Below are positions 34,908-43,972 of a stretch of DNA of 64,000 nt, piece after piece. The stretch lies in contig NZ_REFU01000004.1 of NCBI RefSeq assembly GCF_003688915.1, forward strand, positions 71,628-135,627, in the 5' to 3' direction. Source of the stretch: Rhodococcus sp. SBT000017 (GTDB lineage: Bacteria > Actinomycetota > Actinomycetes > Mycobacteriales > Mycobacteriaceae). A program made the position numbers and the translations under genes. Under the pieces are notes generated by a model. The model was not told the DNA's origin. It was given only the letters and a program-made list of their open reading frames with translations, and did no database searches. The stretch's first letter is position 1. The number at the start of each line of letters is the position of its first letter.

Positions 34908-36530
34908 GTGAGTGAGAACGATGATGTCCCGTCCGCACCGGTGGATGCCGACCCGGATGATCCGCGCAAGGCCGACTCGCCGACGGAGTTGACGAAAACG
35001 TCGTGGCTGTTCGTGCTTCGCAAGACTGCGCGTGAGTTCTCGCGTGATCAGTGCACCGATCTCGCGGCAGCGTTGACGTACTACGCAGTGTTGTCGCTGT
35101 TTCCCGCTGTGTTGGCGATCGTGTCGCTGCTCGGTGTGTTCGGGCAAGGACAAGCCACCGTCGATGGTGTGTTGCAGATCGTGTCCGATCTGGGACCCTC
35201 CTCGGCGGTGGAGACGCTGCGGGAGCCGATCACGCAGTTGGTGTCCGCTCCGGCCGCAGGGTTCGCTCTGGTTACTGGTGTTGCGGGTGCGTTGTGGTCG
35301 GCGTCGGGGTATGTGGGGGCGTTCGGGCGGGCGATGAACCGAATGTACGAGGTCGAGGAAGGGCGTCCGGTCTGGAAATTGCGGCCGGTGCTGTTGCTGG
35401 TGACGGTGGCGGCGCTGGTGCTGATTGCTCTCGCGGCGGTGATGCTCGCGGTCAGCGGACCGGTAGCAGCCGCGGTGGGGGATGCGGTCGGTCTCGGCGC
35501 TACCGCGTTGACGGTGTGGAACATCGCACGGTGGCCGGTCGTGCTGGTCATCGTCGTTCTCGCGGTCGCGTTGTTGTATTACGCGACTCCGAATATTCAG
35601 CAGCCGAAGTTTCGGTGGATCAGCAGCGGAGCAGTGGTGGCGATCGTGGTGTGGGTCGCCGCGACGATCCTGTTCGGGTTCTACGTCGCCAATTTCGGCA
35701 GCTACAACAAGACCTACGGATCGTTGGCCGGGGCGATCGTGTTCCTGCTGTGGTTGTGGATCACCAACCTTGCGTTGCTGTTCGGTGCCGAACTCGATTC
35801 CGAACTCGAACGTGGCCGACAACTGCAGGCAGGGATGGTCGCCGAGGAACGTTTGCAGCTCCCACCCCGAGATACTCGGGTGTCGGAGAAGAACGAGGAG
35901 AAAGATGCCGCCGCCGTCGACGACGGACGACGGCTTCGGCTTCGGCACCAACATGCCACGGCACATTCCAGCGGTGCTGGGCAGCGCGATGACAGACACA
36001 ATCGCACGACACACGGCGACGAAAAGCCGTTGCCTGTACCTGTTTCCGGCTCCAGCACTGGCGGAGACATCACTTCGAATCAACATATGCAGGGAGAAAC
36101 AATGAACGCTCATTCCGGGCCACCGTCGGAGGAAGCCCGCACTTCGGCTGCGGATCTGTCGACAGTGCAGCTCGTCGAACGTTTGACCGATCAGGTGTCG
36201 ACGCTGGTGCGCAGCGAGATCCGCTCAGGCCTCGAGGAAGTGAAAAGCAAAGGCACCCGGCTCGGCATCGGTATCGGTATCACCGGTGCGGGCGCACTGC
36301 TGCTGTTCTTCGGTCTCGCCACTCTGATAGCAACTGCAGTGCTGGGGTTGGCGACAGTGCTGTCGGCGTGGCTGGCAGCGCTGATCGTCGCCGCCGCAGT
36401 CCTGGTGGTGGGAGGGGTTTTGGCTGCGGTGGGGACCTCACGCGCGAAGAATGCGGTACCTCCGGTACCGGCAGAGACCGTCGCCAGTGTCAACGACGAC
36501 ATCACCGCCATCAAGAAGGGAATCCGATGA
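34908..36530 (+). CDS. YihY/BrkB-type membrane protein fused to an actinobacterial holin-family (DUF1469) domain
   Basis: A 540-residue frame. Residues 1-310 are YihY/virulence-factor BrkB: CTDLAAALTYYAVLSLFPAV, GFALVTGVAGALWSASGYVG, TPNIQQPKFRWIS, YGSLAGAIVFLLWLWITNLALLFGAELD in pieces, six membrane helices. Residues 320-395 are a charged His/Arg-rich linker. Residues 400-540 are a DUF1469 membrane domain (LSTVQLVERLTDQVSTLVRSE; ATVLSAWLAALIVAAAVLVVGG). The two parts are usually separate genes. An internal ATG after AGGGAGAAACA (about 36102) would start the holin part alone, so the fusion may be a lost stop. Confidence 0.8.
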   Translation: MSENDDVPSAPVDADPDDPRKADSPTELTKTSWLFVLRKTAREFSRDQCTDLAAALTYYAVLSLFPAVLAIVSLLGVFGQGQATVDGVLQIVSDLGPSSAVETLREPITQLVSAPAAGFALVTGVAGALWSASGYVGAFGRAMNRMYEVEEGRPVWKLRPVLLLVTVAALVLIALAAVMLAVSGPVAAAVGDAVGLGATALTVWNIARWPVVLVIVVLAVALLYYATPNIQQPKFRWISSGAVVAIVVWVAATILFGFYVANFGSYNKTYGSLAGAIVFLLWLWITNLALLFGAELDSELERGRQLQAGMVAEERLQLPPRDTRVSEKNEEKDAAAVDDGRRLRLRHQHATAHSSGAGQRDDRHNRTTHGDEKPLPVPVSGSSTGGDITSNQHMQGETMNAHSGPPSEEARTSAADLSTVQLVERLTDQVSTLVRSEIRSGLEEVKSKGTRLGIGIGITGAGALLLFFGLATLIATAVLGLATVLSAWLAALIVAAAVLVVGGVLAAVGTSRAKNAVPPVPAETVASVNDDITAIKKGIR

Positions 36531-36838
36531 CCGAGAACAAGCACGTTGCACGCGGTAACGAGACAGGCGAGGAGGCGCACGTGACAGACCCGCCAGTAGC
36601 GCCGGTGCCGGATATCGAACAGCAGCGCGCCGAACTCGCCGAGACGGTGGCGGCGCTCGCCGACAAAGTCGATGTGCCTGCGCGGGTGCGCAGTGAAGCA
36701 ACCGTTCAGGCGGAGAAGGCCAAGACGTTGGCTCAGGACAATCCGCAGGTCGCCGCGGCCGCTGTCGGGACCCTGGTCGCGGCGGTAGTGCTGGTTGTGT
36801 TCTCGCGTCGTCGCCGTGCGCGGCGGTTGCTGCGATGA
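36527..36838 (+). CDS. DUF3618 protein
   Basis: A 103-residue protein overlapping the previous stop by ATGA. The DUF3618 core is DIEQQRAELAETVAALADKVDVPARVR. It is followed by a helical linker and one C-terminal transmembrane segment (VAAAAVGTLVAAVVLVVFSRRRR). It commonly accompanies DUF1469 and DUF4235 genes in actinobacteria, as here. Confidence 0.85.
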   Translation: MTENKHVARGNETGEEAHVTDPPVAPVPDIEQQRAELAETVAALADKVDVPARVRSEATVQAEKAKTLAQDNPQVAAAAVGTLVAAVVLVVFSRRRRARRLLR

Positions 36839-37107
36839 GTGCGGTGTCGAAAGCGGTGTACAAACCGCTGTCGCTGGCTACCAGCGTGCTCGGCGGGGTA
36901 CTTGCCGGGGTGGTGTTCAAGCAGGTGTGGAAACGTATCGGCGACAACGACACCTCGACTCCCGACCCGAAAGACCTGAGCCGCACCGTCCAAGAGGTGC
37001 TGATCGCGGCCGCCATTCATGGCGCGGTGTTCGGGGTCGTCAAAGCCGCCGTCGACCGTGCCGGAGCGAAAGGCTACCGCGCTCTCGCCCACGAAGACCC
37101 CAGCTGA
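36835..37107 (+). CDS. DUF4235 membrane protein
   Basis: A 90-residue protein overlapping the DUF3618 stop. Helix 1 is PLSLATSVLGGVLAGVVFKQ and helix 2 is VLIAAAIHGAVFGVVKAAVD, with WKRIG and DPKDLSRT between. Last gene of the YihY-DUF1469-DUF3618-DUF4235 unit, a set linked to envelope and stress functions. Confidence 0.85.
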   Translation: MSAVSKAVYKPLSLATSVLGGVLAGVVFKQVWKRIGDNDTSTPDPKDLSRTVQEVLIAAAIHGAVFGVVKAAVDRAGAKGYRALAHEDPS

Positions 37108-37436
37108 TCACGAGAGCCTTACACAGGCGTCCGCACTCGATCGGCGGTCTGGTGCGGCTTCCCGTTCGACGATGCCGAAACGTCGATAGAAAACGACTAC
37201 GAGTTGTCGGAACGGCGATGCACTCAGGGATGGGGCCAGGTCGGCCCGCTCGGCTCCGGTGTGATTCGGTAGCCACGGGAGAGGTTGACCGGCAAACGTG
37301 AATCGCTGCGTCGGTCGTTACAGTCTCCATAGAACGAAGAACCCCCGCGGCCTAGCTGCCGCGGGGGAGACTCCATGTGTTTACGAGGGACCTTGTCCTC
37401 GTATCTACAGTCAACGATAGCGGAAGGGGTTAACAG
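37108..37436. other. intergenic region with terminator-like hairpin
   Basis: About 330 bases between the stress unit and the truncated IS3 gene. The only clear element is the 10-bp hairpin at 37342-37367. Confidence 0.45.
37342..37367. terminator. 10-bp GC-rich hairpin
   Basis: CCCCCGCGGC and its perfect complement flank a 6-base loop (ctagct). There is no T tract, but the position fits a terminator or a leader structure before the IS3 fragment. Confidence 0.5.
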
Positions 37437-38141
37437 ATGCCAAAGCACGCGACGATCCTCGCGGTCAATAAGCATCTACATCCCGTCCGCCTCGCTACCT
37501 ACTCTTCGCGGTGTGGCAACGATCCGTACCTCACGCTGGAGCTCTACAAATGGAACCTGCAGGTTCGGATCTACCATCCACGCAAACGCGCCGGCATCAG
37601 CTCGTGCCCGCAGATCGAAGCCGATGCACCGAAAGTGGTGTGGGCTATGGACTTTCAGTTCGATTCGACCGTCGACGGGAAGGCGATCAAGATCGCGTCG
37701 ATGATCGACGAACACACCCGGCAGTCCCTGTTGAACATTGTGGAGCGTTCGATCACCGCACAGCGGCTGACCGACGAGCTCGACAAGACGTTTGCACTGT
37801 GGGGTGGGCCGCCGTTGGTGCTGCGAATGGACAACGGTCCGGAGTTCATTTCGCATGTGCTGCAACAGTTCTGCCGAGATCGTGTCGGTATCTCCTACAT
37901 CCCACCGGGGACGCCGTGGAACAACGGACACATCGAATCGTTCAACAACCGGCTACGGAAGGAGTGCCTGAACCGCAATCACTGGACGAGTCTGCTCGAA
38001 GCGAGGGTGGTGATCGAGGACTTCAAAGACGACCACAATCATCGACACCGGCACTCATCACTGGGCTACCTCACGCCTGCTGAGTACGCTGCCCAATGCA
38101 CCCACAACCACCAACCGGTCGAGGGCTGCGAGATCGACTGA
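37437..38141 (+). mobile_element. IS3-family transposase OrfB, 5'-truncated
   Basis: The frame carries an rve-type catalytic core from about residue 55: KVVWAMDFQFD, VLRMDNGPEF and NNGHIESFNNRLRKE supply D, D and E. The end (HRHRHSSLGYLTPAEYAA) is complete. The first 50 residues do not match IS3 proteins, and OrfA and the HTH part of OrfB are missing. This is an immobile relic. It lies directly upstream of the Abi-like fragment. Confidence 0.8.
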
Positions 38142-38153
38142 ATCAATCACACC

Positions 38154-38582
38154 GTGGCTCTAGAACGCGGTGGTCCGACTATCGGGGACCTGCCAGGCGC
38201 ACCAGTCAACCATGACGACATTCTCGCGCAGATTACCTTCGGTGTTTGGCCGAAACTGCTTCCCACTAAAGACACCTCCGACGCCGGCTTCCGCGGTCGA
38301 AAAATCCTTTGGCAGCAAGCACTGCGCCACGCATTCCCTCACAACACCAATGACCCCAACCGGTACATCGTCGCCGACCGCGCCGCGCGTCTACACGGTC
38401 TACGTAACCGCGTCTCGCACATGGAACTACTGCTTGAGGTGAACATAGTCGCCCGACACAACGATGCGCTACGCCTCCTGGCTGCAATCAGCCCGCAGGT
38501 TCGCGATTGGTGCGCCGGGATGAGCACCGTGATCGAGACCCGCAAAAAATGCCCGATAGAACTCGGAGCGCCGCGCAACTGA
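38154..38582 (+). pseudogene. Abi-like (HEPN-type) protein, C-terminal fragment
   Basis: A 142-residue frame from GTG 38154. VNHDDILAQITFGVWPKLLP, ARLHGLRNRVSHMELLLE and DWCAGMSTVIET match the C-terminal half of Abi-like proteins. RNRVSH provides the R-x4-H pattern of HEPN ribonuclease-type folds. The usual 80-100 residue N-terminal part is missing, apparently replaced by the IS3 relic 13 bases upstream. Probably a dead phage-exclusion gene, although a short product is possible. Confidence 0.6.
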
Positions 38583-38920
38583 CCAAACCGCCCGACATAT
38601 CTAGACTCCGAGCAAGTAGGGCGTGACCTACCCGCGCGGAGGGCTCCGCGTAGTTGCAAGTCGATCTGTAGGGGAAGGGGTAAGCGATGGCCAGCGACCT
38701 CACATCGATTCTCGTCGGCGAAGATCAGCGTTCCGTCTTCCGACGCGATGGCCCATCGATGGGGCATGGCCCAGTCTCGGCCGGCGGCGGGGACGGTCAG
38801 CAAGTAGTCGGCGAAGTCCTCGACTACGGTCCCGGTAGCGGTGCCGCCCTCTAGGCGTCGCACTTGGAGTGTGTCACCAATGGTGGGTGGTGTCGTTGTG
38901 ATCTCTACCGGTTCGGTCAT
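38488..38920 (-). pseudogene. small conserved protein, family A copy 3, C-terminus out of frame
   Basis: The ATG at 38920 starts IGDTLQVRRLEGG, TVVEDFADYLLT, GRDWAMPHRWAIAS and LIFADEN, clearly the same family as the copies at 13623 and 34246. Near 38697 the frame diverges from the expected DDxDV end. A one-base change would restore ADENDV and continue to 38488. As printed, the frame instead runs on to 38339 across the Abi fragment. Either decayed or mis-sequenced. Confidence 0.6.
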
Positions 38921-39074
38921 GACGGAATTGAAGCAGACGAATTCTCGTGGCTGATCATGCGTCCATCGATTTTCAAAGTCGTCGATGTGCCCGAGACCCC
39001 CACGGTGGCAGCTTCGGAAGTTGACTCGCATCGGCCCGGCGGGCCATGTGCGAGAAACGGCGATTGGCGGTGGG

Positions 39075-39695
39075 CTATTTCAAGTGCCGGTACAGCGTCG
39101 ACCGCGACACTCCGAGCACTTCTCGGATGTCGGTGAGTGACATTCCGCCGGTGCGCATTCGCTTCGCTTGTTTGATTTGCGTCCCGGACATCGCCGGTGG
39201 TCGGCCACCGAGTCGCCCTTGGGCGCGTGCCACTGCCAGTCCGAGGTTGGTGCGTTCGCGGATGAGGTTGCGTTCGAATTCCGCCAATGCTCCGAAGATG
39301 GAGTAGATCAGCTTTCCGCCGGAGGTGGTGGTGTCGATCGCTTCGGTCAGCGAGCGGAATCCGACGCCATCGACGTCGAGCTGCTCGACCGTTTCGAGGA
39401 GATGGGGGAGTGATCGCCCGAGACGGTCGAGTCGCCACACGACCAACGTGTCGCCGCGCCGCAGATGCGAGAACAGATCCGACAGCTGCGGCCGAGACGT
39501 CGTCGCACCCGACGCTGTCTCCGTCCACACTCTCGAACACCCGGCAGCGCTCAAGGCCTCGCTCTGCGCGTCGGCGCTCTGATCGGTCGTCGACACCCTC
39601 GCGTAGCCCAGAAGTTCTCCCACAGGGTCGAGTGTGTCACAACTCGTCGTAGGGACACATTTCGGCGTGTCGGTTTTGAACATGAGTTCTGACAC
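39075..39695 (-). CDS. serine recombinase/resolvase (invertase-type)
   Basis: A 206-residue frame, about 80% similar by eye to the damaged copy at 6103. GYARVSTTDQSADAQ holds the catalytic Ser. DTLVVWRLDRLGRS, FGALAEFERNLIRERT and a C-terminal HTH (LTDIREVLGVSRSTLYRHLK) follow. Initiation is uncertain: a GTG at VGELLGYAR would give a typical 188 or so residues, and the ATG at 39695 adds about 25. No transposase gene accompanies it. Confidence 0.85.
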   Translation of the reverse strand: MSELMFKTDTPKCVPTTSCDTLDPVGELLGYARVSTTDQSADAQSEALSAAGCSRVWTETASGATTSRPQLSDLFSHLRRGDTLVVWRLDRLGRSLPHLLETVEQLDVDGVGFRSLTEAIDTTTSGGKLIYSIFGALAEFERNLIRERTNLGLAVARAQGRLGGRPPAMSGTQIKQAKRMRTGGMSLTDIREVLGVSRSTLYRHLK

Positions 39696-39770
39696 ACACG
39701 CTCATCGTCCTTGCCGTGTCAAATCCAGGGCGTGTCTAAAACGATCGTTTGTGACACACGCCGGGTGGAG
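39696..39770. promoter_or_regulatory. candidate res/operator region of the second resolvase
   Basis: The segment upstream of the resolvase holds the palindrome AACGATCGTT inside an imperfect dyad (CGTGTC ... GACACACG), plus repeated GTGTCA/TGACAC half-sites. Tn3-type resolvases bind such dyads next to their own gene. The assignment rests on position and symmetry only. Confidence 0.45.
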
Positions 39771-39840
39771 GACGCCATTTTTGCCGGAATCTGTTCGACC
39801 GGGGCCAAATCGAACTGGTCCGCAATGGCCGATTGCTCCC

Positions 39841-40740
39841 TTACGCTGAATCCGGCGGCGGGTAGTCGATGTGCCACGTCTGATCTCGTCGACGCAGAGG
39901 CAGCAGCAAGCGGTGCTCGTGGTCTCGGACGACGATCTCGCCGAGTTCCCCAAGGATGTACTCGGCCGAGAACAGGGCATTGAACGGAACGAGTTCGACG
40001 AGCAATATGCCGTGTCCGTTACGCGACCAACCCATTCCGGCCACGACGGACGTCGTGTACGAAGACAACGGGGGTGCGCTGTAGTCGTGAGGATGACGGC
40101 GCGCTGAATCGGCGAAGAAGGTGTCATGGCTGCCCGGATTGTTGCCGAGCCCCCGCCAGAGCAACATGTGACGTCCACGCATCGGAAGTTGCGCGAGTTC
40201 ATGGCGAATGTGCGCCGGTAGTGCGCGGGCGAGCGCATGTGCGATACGCCGGTCAAGGGGGTTGCCTTCGATCGTGTGCTCGTTGTAGGCGCTGCGTGGG
40301 TCGACCGCGCGGTGCAGTAACCGAGGCCAGGTGTTTTTAGTGTTGCCGTCCCATTCGAGGGATAAGCGGCAAATGCGTGGGCCCACAACATCTCCGAAGA
40401 TGTTTCGGCACAGAGAGGCGTTGGCCCAGCGCTCGATTTGTGTGATTGCAGACGAGTCGGGCGAAGCCAGGCTGAACAACTCCGGATCGGCGCTCTCGAG
40501 GTGGTGGCGGAGGCTGATCAGCCGTGACTCGATACTGGTGTGATCGAGATACTTCCGGAACACCGATGCGTTGCTGGAGGCGTGAGGGGCAATCCTGAGC
40601 CAAGCGGTGACGTAGCGGATCTTCTGCCGCGCGGTCAGGTGCGGCGTTGAGAGAACCGCTGCCCGAACATCTTTGAACTCCGGCGGGGTTTCTGGTCGCG
40701 CGGGGTTCCGGTTCGATCGACTCGAATGCGAGGACGACAA
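39841..40740 (-). CDS. putative ADP-ribosyltransferase-fold protein (R-S-E type)
   Basis: About 299 residues if the TTG at 40740 is used; no ATG or GTG lies at a sensible place and the gene starts 5 bases after its partner's stop. The C-terminal third has the order of R-S-E ADP-ribosyltransferases: MLLWRGLGNN (Arg near 186), SSYTTSVVAGMGW (S-T-S-like near 217-221) and YILGELGEIVVR (Glu near 245 and 248), with GILLVELVP between. The N-terminal 170 residues are helical and unrecognised. With a small upstream partner gene it could be a toxin or anti-phage effector. Fold assignment is by motif reading and needs structure prediction. Confidence 0.55.
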   Translation of the reverse strand: MSSSHSSRSNRNPARPETPPEFKDVRAAVLSTPHLTARQKIRYVTAWLRIAPHASSNASVFRKYLDHTSIESRLISLRHHLESADPELFSLASPDSSAITQIERWANASLCRNIFGDVVGPRICRLSLEWDGNTKNTWPRLLHRAVDPRSAYNEHTIEGNPLDRRIAHALARALPAHIRHELAQLPMRGRHMLLWRGLGNNPGSHDTFFADSARRHPHDYSAPPLSSYTTSVVAGMGWSRNGHGILLVELVPFNALFSAEYILGELGEIVVRDHEHRLLLPLRRRDQTWHIDYPPPDSA

Positions 40741-40744
40741 CAGA

Positions 40745-41215
40745 TCAACCCACCAGTGAATCGACAGCGCAGGAGACGATCCCCACGTACGCCTCCACCT
40801 GCGCGATTGCGTCCTCGAGCTGTGCCTCCCACCCTGCATTGTCGCCGGCTACAACGATTGGGCCGCGGACAGCACTCTTCGTGATCTCGCACGGAATCAT
40901 CCCGGCACCCCGCGAGTACCACACATGAAACTCCCCGCCGGCCGCCCAGCCGCCATCGGCATCCAAAATCACCGCGCGATCGTGCAGCGTATTGATCCAT
41001 TCCACAGGGCCAATGCCGCGAGAGTCGTATCCCCGAATCGGGCTCACTCGTTTGACGACACTCAGCCTCAATTCAGACCGCTCCTCCCTCGTCGACCCAG
41101 GTAGGAACGGGTCCAACCAGTAGTCATCGCGCGTGGGAAGCCATTGATGGCGAACCCAACCATCCGACAGCACTATCGACGTCAAATCACAGACCCCCAT
41201 CAACCTGATGCGCAC
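40745..41215 (-). CDS. hypothetical partner of the ART-like protein, 156 aa
   Basis: Starts MRIRLMGVCDLTSIVLSDGW and includes YWLDPFLPG, VEWINTLHDRAVILDADGGW, EFHVWYSRGAGMIPCEI and EDAIAQVEAYVGIVSCAVDS. Mixed alpha-beta and acidic, with no known family recognised. It precedes the ART-like gene by 4 bases, so the pair is almost certainly translationally coupled. An immunity or antitoxin role is a reasonable guess. Confidence 0.6.
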   Translation of the reverse strand: MRIRLMGVCDLTSIVLSDGWVRHQWLPTRDDYWLDPFLPGSTREERSELRLSVVKRVSPIRGYDSRGIGPVEWINTLHDRAVILDADGGWAAGGEFHVWYSRGAGMIPCEITKSAVRGPIVVAGDNAGWEAQLEDAIAQVEAYVGIVSCAVDSLVG

Positions 41216-41839
41216 GAGGCGCTTTCACAATTACAGTAGCCCACACGCACGGCACCACACAAGGCTTGTAAATCGCGAAATATGTTGCGCCATAATGATA
41301 ATAGAGCAGAGAATGTGCGATAGCTGCTCACGTCTTCGGGGCCTCCGCGGCCTCCGCGGTCGCCGAGACCGGGGAACCGTGCGATTGGTCTCAAGGGCTT
41401 ACCGCCGTGCTACCGCGACATTGAGCGCGGCCGATCTCCGTCGCTCCCGCACAGTCGCCCACGAGCTCCACGAAGCGAGAGGTGGCCCTCCACCGGCGCG
41501 CCGGCCAGCGGTGGTGCTTTCCGCCTAACGGCGGTGCGGGCCACCTTCGGTGTCCACCCCATCGAACTCCGCTGCGCTCCGTCCTGTAAAAAGAATTCTT
41601 GTTTTCCTTAACGTCGTTGCCGGGCATCGCGGGACCTCCGACGTAGGTTCGGTGGTGCCTGGGGACACCGGGTATGGCTCTCTTTTTTTCGCTGATCGGA
41701 TGGCCAGAAGGGAATGGCCGCCCGGTGTCCTCGACGACGTGACCGCTCATTGAGAGACGCGAATTGATCGCTGATTAAGGACACGACGGGGCAGTCGTCC
41801 ACCAGGTTCCAATTTCTCGACGACAGCGAAGGGATACAT
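41216..41839. other. non-coding region: degenerate leader-repeat half and IS110 left end
   Basis: No credible gene. About 41430-41580 resembles the first half of the repeated leader cassette at 49220 and 59860 (CGTCGCTCCCGCACA, GAACTCCGCTGCGCTCCG). Nearer the IS110 gene (about 41610-41839) lie structured stretches such as GGTGCCTGGGGACACC, where a bridge RNA of this element could be encoded. Confidence 0.45.
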
Positions 41840-43060
41840 GTGCAACATCTCTGGGTAGGAATCGACGCGGGAAAGACTCACCACCATGCGGTAGTGATCA
41901 ACAGCGACGCAACGCGATTGCTGTCTCGCCGGGTGCTGAACGACGAGTGGGCCCTCCGTTCCCTGATCGACGACGTCCTCGCAATCGCCGGTGGCGGCGA
42001 CCTCGATGTTGTCTGGGCGGTGGACCTGAATTCGGGCGGCGCCGCGCTGCTGACGGCGATGCTCGCCGCACGCCGGCAAACCCTGTTGTACATCCCCGGC
42101 CGCATCGTGCACCACGCGGCGGCTGGGTACCGCGGTGACGGGAAGACCGACGCGAAGGACGCGGCGATCATCGCAGATCAGGCGCGGATGCGTCGCGACC
42201 TGCAACCGATGCGAGCGGACGACGAGATCGCGGTCGAACTCGGCATTCTGACATCGCGCCGAACCGATCTGATGCGGGACCGCACCCGATCACTTAACAG
42301 GCTCAGAGCACTTCTGAGCACCTACTTCCCAGCATTGGAGCGCGCGCTCGACCTCAGCAACGTGAAGGGAGCGTTGATTCTGCTGACTGGATATCAAACC
42401 CCCGGCGCGATCCGCACAGTCGGTGCTGCGAAGTTGGAAGTCTGGTTGCGGAAGCGCAAGGCATACAACGCGGATGGTCTTGCGGCCTTGGCAACGGAAG
42501 CGGCTCTGATGCAGACAGTTAAGGTGCCGGGAGAAGCCATGGCCGCGCAGGTCGTCGGTTCCATGGCCACCGAAATACTCGATCTGGGCAGACGGTTGGC
42601 CGAACTCGACCGCACAATCGAGGCCGTGTTCAAACGGCATGCGTCGGCCGCGATCCTCGAATCCATGCCAGGGATCGGCGCTCTTCTGGGTGCCGAAATG
42701 CTGGCCGCGACCGGGGGAGACGTCTCGGTCTTCGGAACAGCGGACAGGTTCGCCGCCGTCGCCGGCCTCGCTCCCGCGCCGCGAGACTCGGGCCGCATCA
42801 GCGGGAACCTCAAGCGGCCGCGTCGGTACGACCGGCGGTTGCTGCGAGTTGCGTATTTGTCCGCTCAGCTGAGTGTCCGCAGCTGTCCGGAATCGAAGGT
42901 GTACTACGAACGTAAGCGGGCGGAGGGCAAGCGCCACACACAAGCAGTGCTGGCGTTGGCCCGACGACGCTCGAACGTACTGTGGGCCATGCTGCGGGAT
43001 GCAAAGCCGTACAACCCACCTTCCGCGCCGCGCCGGGAAATCCCGCTCGCAGCCGCGTAA
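41840..43060 (+). mobile_element. IS110-family transposase
   Basis: A 406-residue protein with a GTG start. The RuvC-like N-terminal domain has GIDAGKTHHHAVVI and KTDAKDAAIIADQARM. A helical middle follows. The C-terminal Tnp domain has LESMPGIGALLGAEMLAATG and FAAVAGLAPAPRDSG with the serine. This DEDD-plus-Ser enzyme family inserts using a bridge RNA from the element's non-coding end. The coding sequence looks intact. Element ends were not delimited. Confidence 0.88.
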
Positions 43061-43204
43061 TCGAAATAGATCAACAGCATTGGTGAACTGCGCCTTCGTT
43101 TTCGGTGGACGAGATGGATCTGATGTCAACGCAGGTCGGAGAGGTACGCAGGCCGCAACAACAGCAACCGACCTCGCACATCGAAATCCGCGACCGCAGG
43201 TGTT

Positions 43205-43957
43205 CTAGCCGAATCGCCCCGACTGTTCGGTCAGTATCTGGGTCACGAGTTCGTCGAGGCGTCTCCATGCGGGACTTTCTAGGCCTTGGTGTCCGGTGAG
43301 GATGTCGACGGTTTCGGAGGGCAGTGTGTCGAAATCTGGAAGGTCCGAGACGACAGTCATGCGTTGTGCGAGCTGGGCTGCGGCGAAGGCGATTCCGGCA
43401 AGCCGGGGGTCATCGGGGTCCCACTCGGCAGCGCGGTCGTAGCCGCGGAGCACGGCTACGTATTCGTCATCGTCGAGCTGCTCGGTGCGCGCGGCGAGGA
43501 TGGCCCGTGTGATGTCAGGTGCGATGGCGTAGCTCAGGATCCAGCCGTCACGGATCGCGCGCTCGTGGCGTTCGGACAGGCCGATGACGCGGAGTCGCTC
43601 CATATAGTGGACGGCCTCGGTCGGGAGGCACAGGCGATCGGGTTGGTCGAGGTGGCGTAGCCGAATTCGACGCTGCTCAAGCCGGCGAATATGGTTCCGT
43701 AGTTCGGTGTCGATCCGGTGCAACTGTTTGGCGGCGGAGTCTGCGTCAGCGCCCAAGACACCAGGGATGTCCGCGAGCGGGACGCCAGCCTGGGCGAGAG
43801 TAACGATGCGTGTCAGGTCAATAATTGCCTGCGCGTCGTAACGCCGGTATCCGGAGGAGTCCCGTTCGGGTTCGGGCAGGAGCCCCTTGGCGTGGTAGAC
43901 GCGCACGGCTTTCGTCGACACACCGACGTACGTGGCGAGTTGGCCGATAGTGAGCAC
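43205..43957 (-). CDS. MerR family transcriptional regulator
   Basis: A 250-residue product from the GTG at 43957 (VLTIGQLATYVGVSTKAVRVYH), the natural MerR start. The rest of the HTH (GYRRYDAQAIIDLTRIVTLAQAGV) and dimerisation helix (DTELRNHIRRLEQRRIRLRHL) are present. A long helical C-terminal part (about 150 residues) may bind a ligand. Divergent from the DrrAB-like exporter genes, with a MerR-type palindrome between. Confidence 0.9.
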   Translation of the reverse strand: MLTIGQLATYVGVSTKAVRVYHAKGLLPEPERDSSGYRRYDAQAIIDLTRIVTLAQAGVPLADIPGVLGADADSAAKQLHRIDTELRNHIRRLEQRRIRLRHLDQPDRLCLPTEAVHYMERLRVIGLSERHERAIRDGWILSYAIAPDITRAILAARTEQLDDDEYVAVLRGYDRAAEWDPDDPRLAGIAFAAAQLAQRMTVVSDLPDFDTLPSETVDILTGHQGLESPAWRRLDELVTQILTEQSGRFG

Positions 43958-43972
43958 GGTCCAATGGTGCAC

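Noticed and set aside
34848-36113. 421-codon open frame on the minus strand
   Set aside because: It is antisense to the YihY-holin gene, is His/Arg/Gln-rich and has no motif; the plus-strand protein is clearly the real one.
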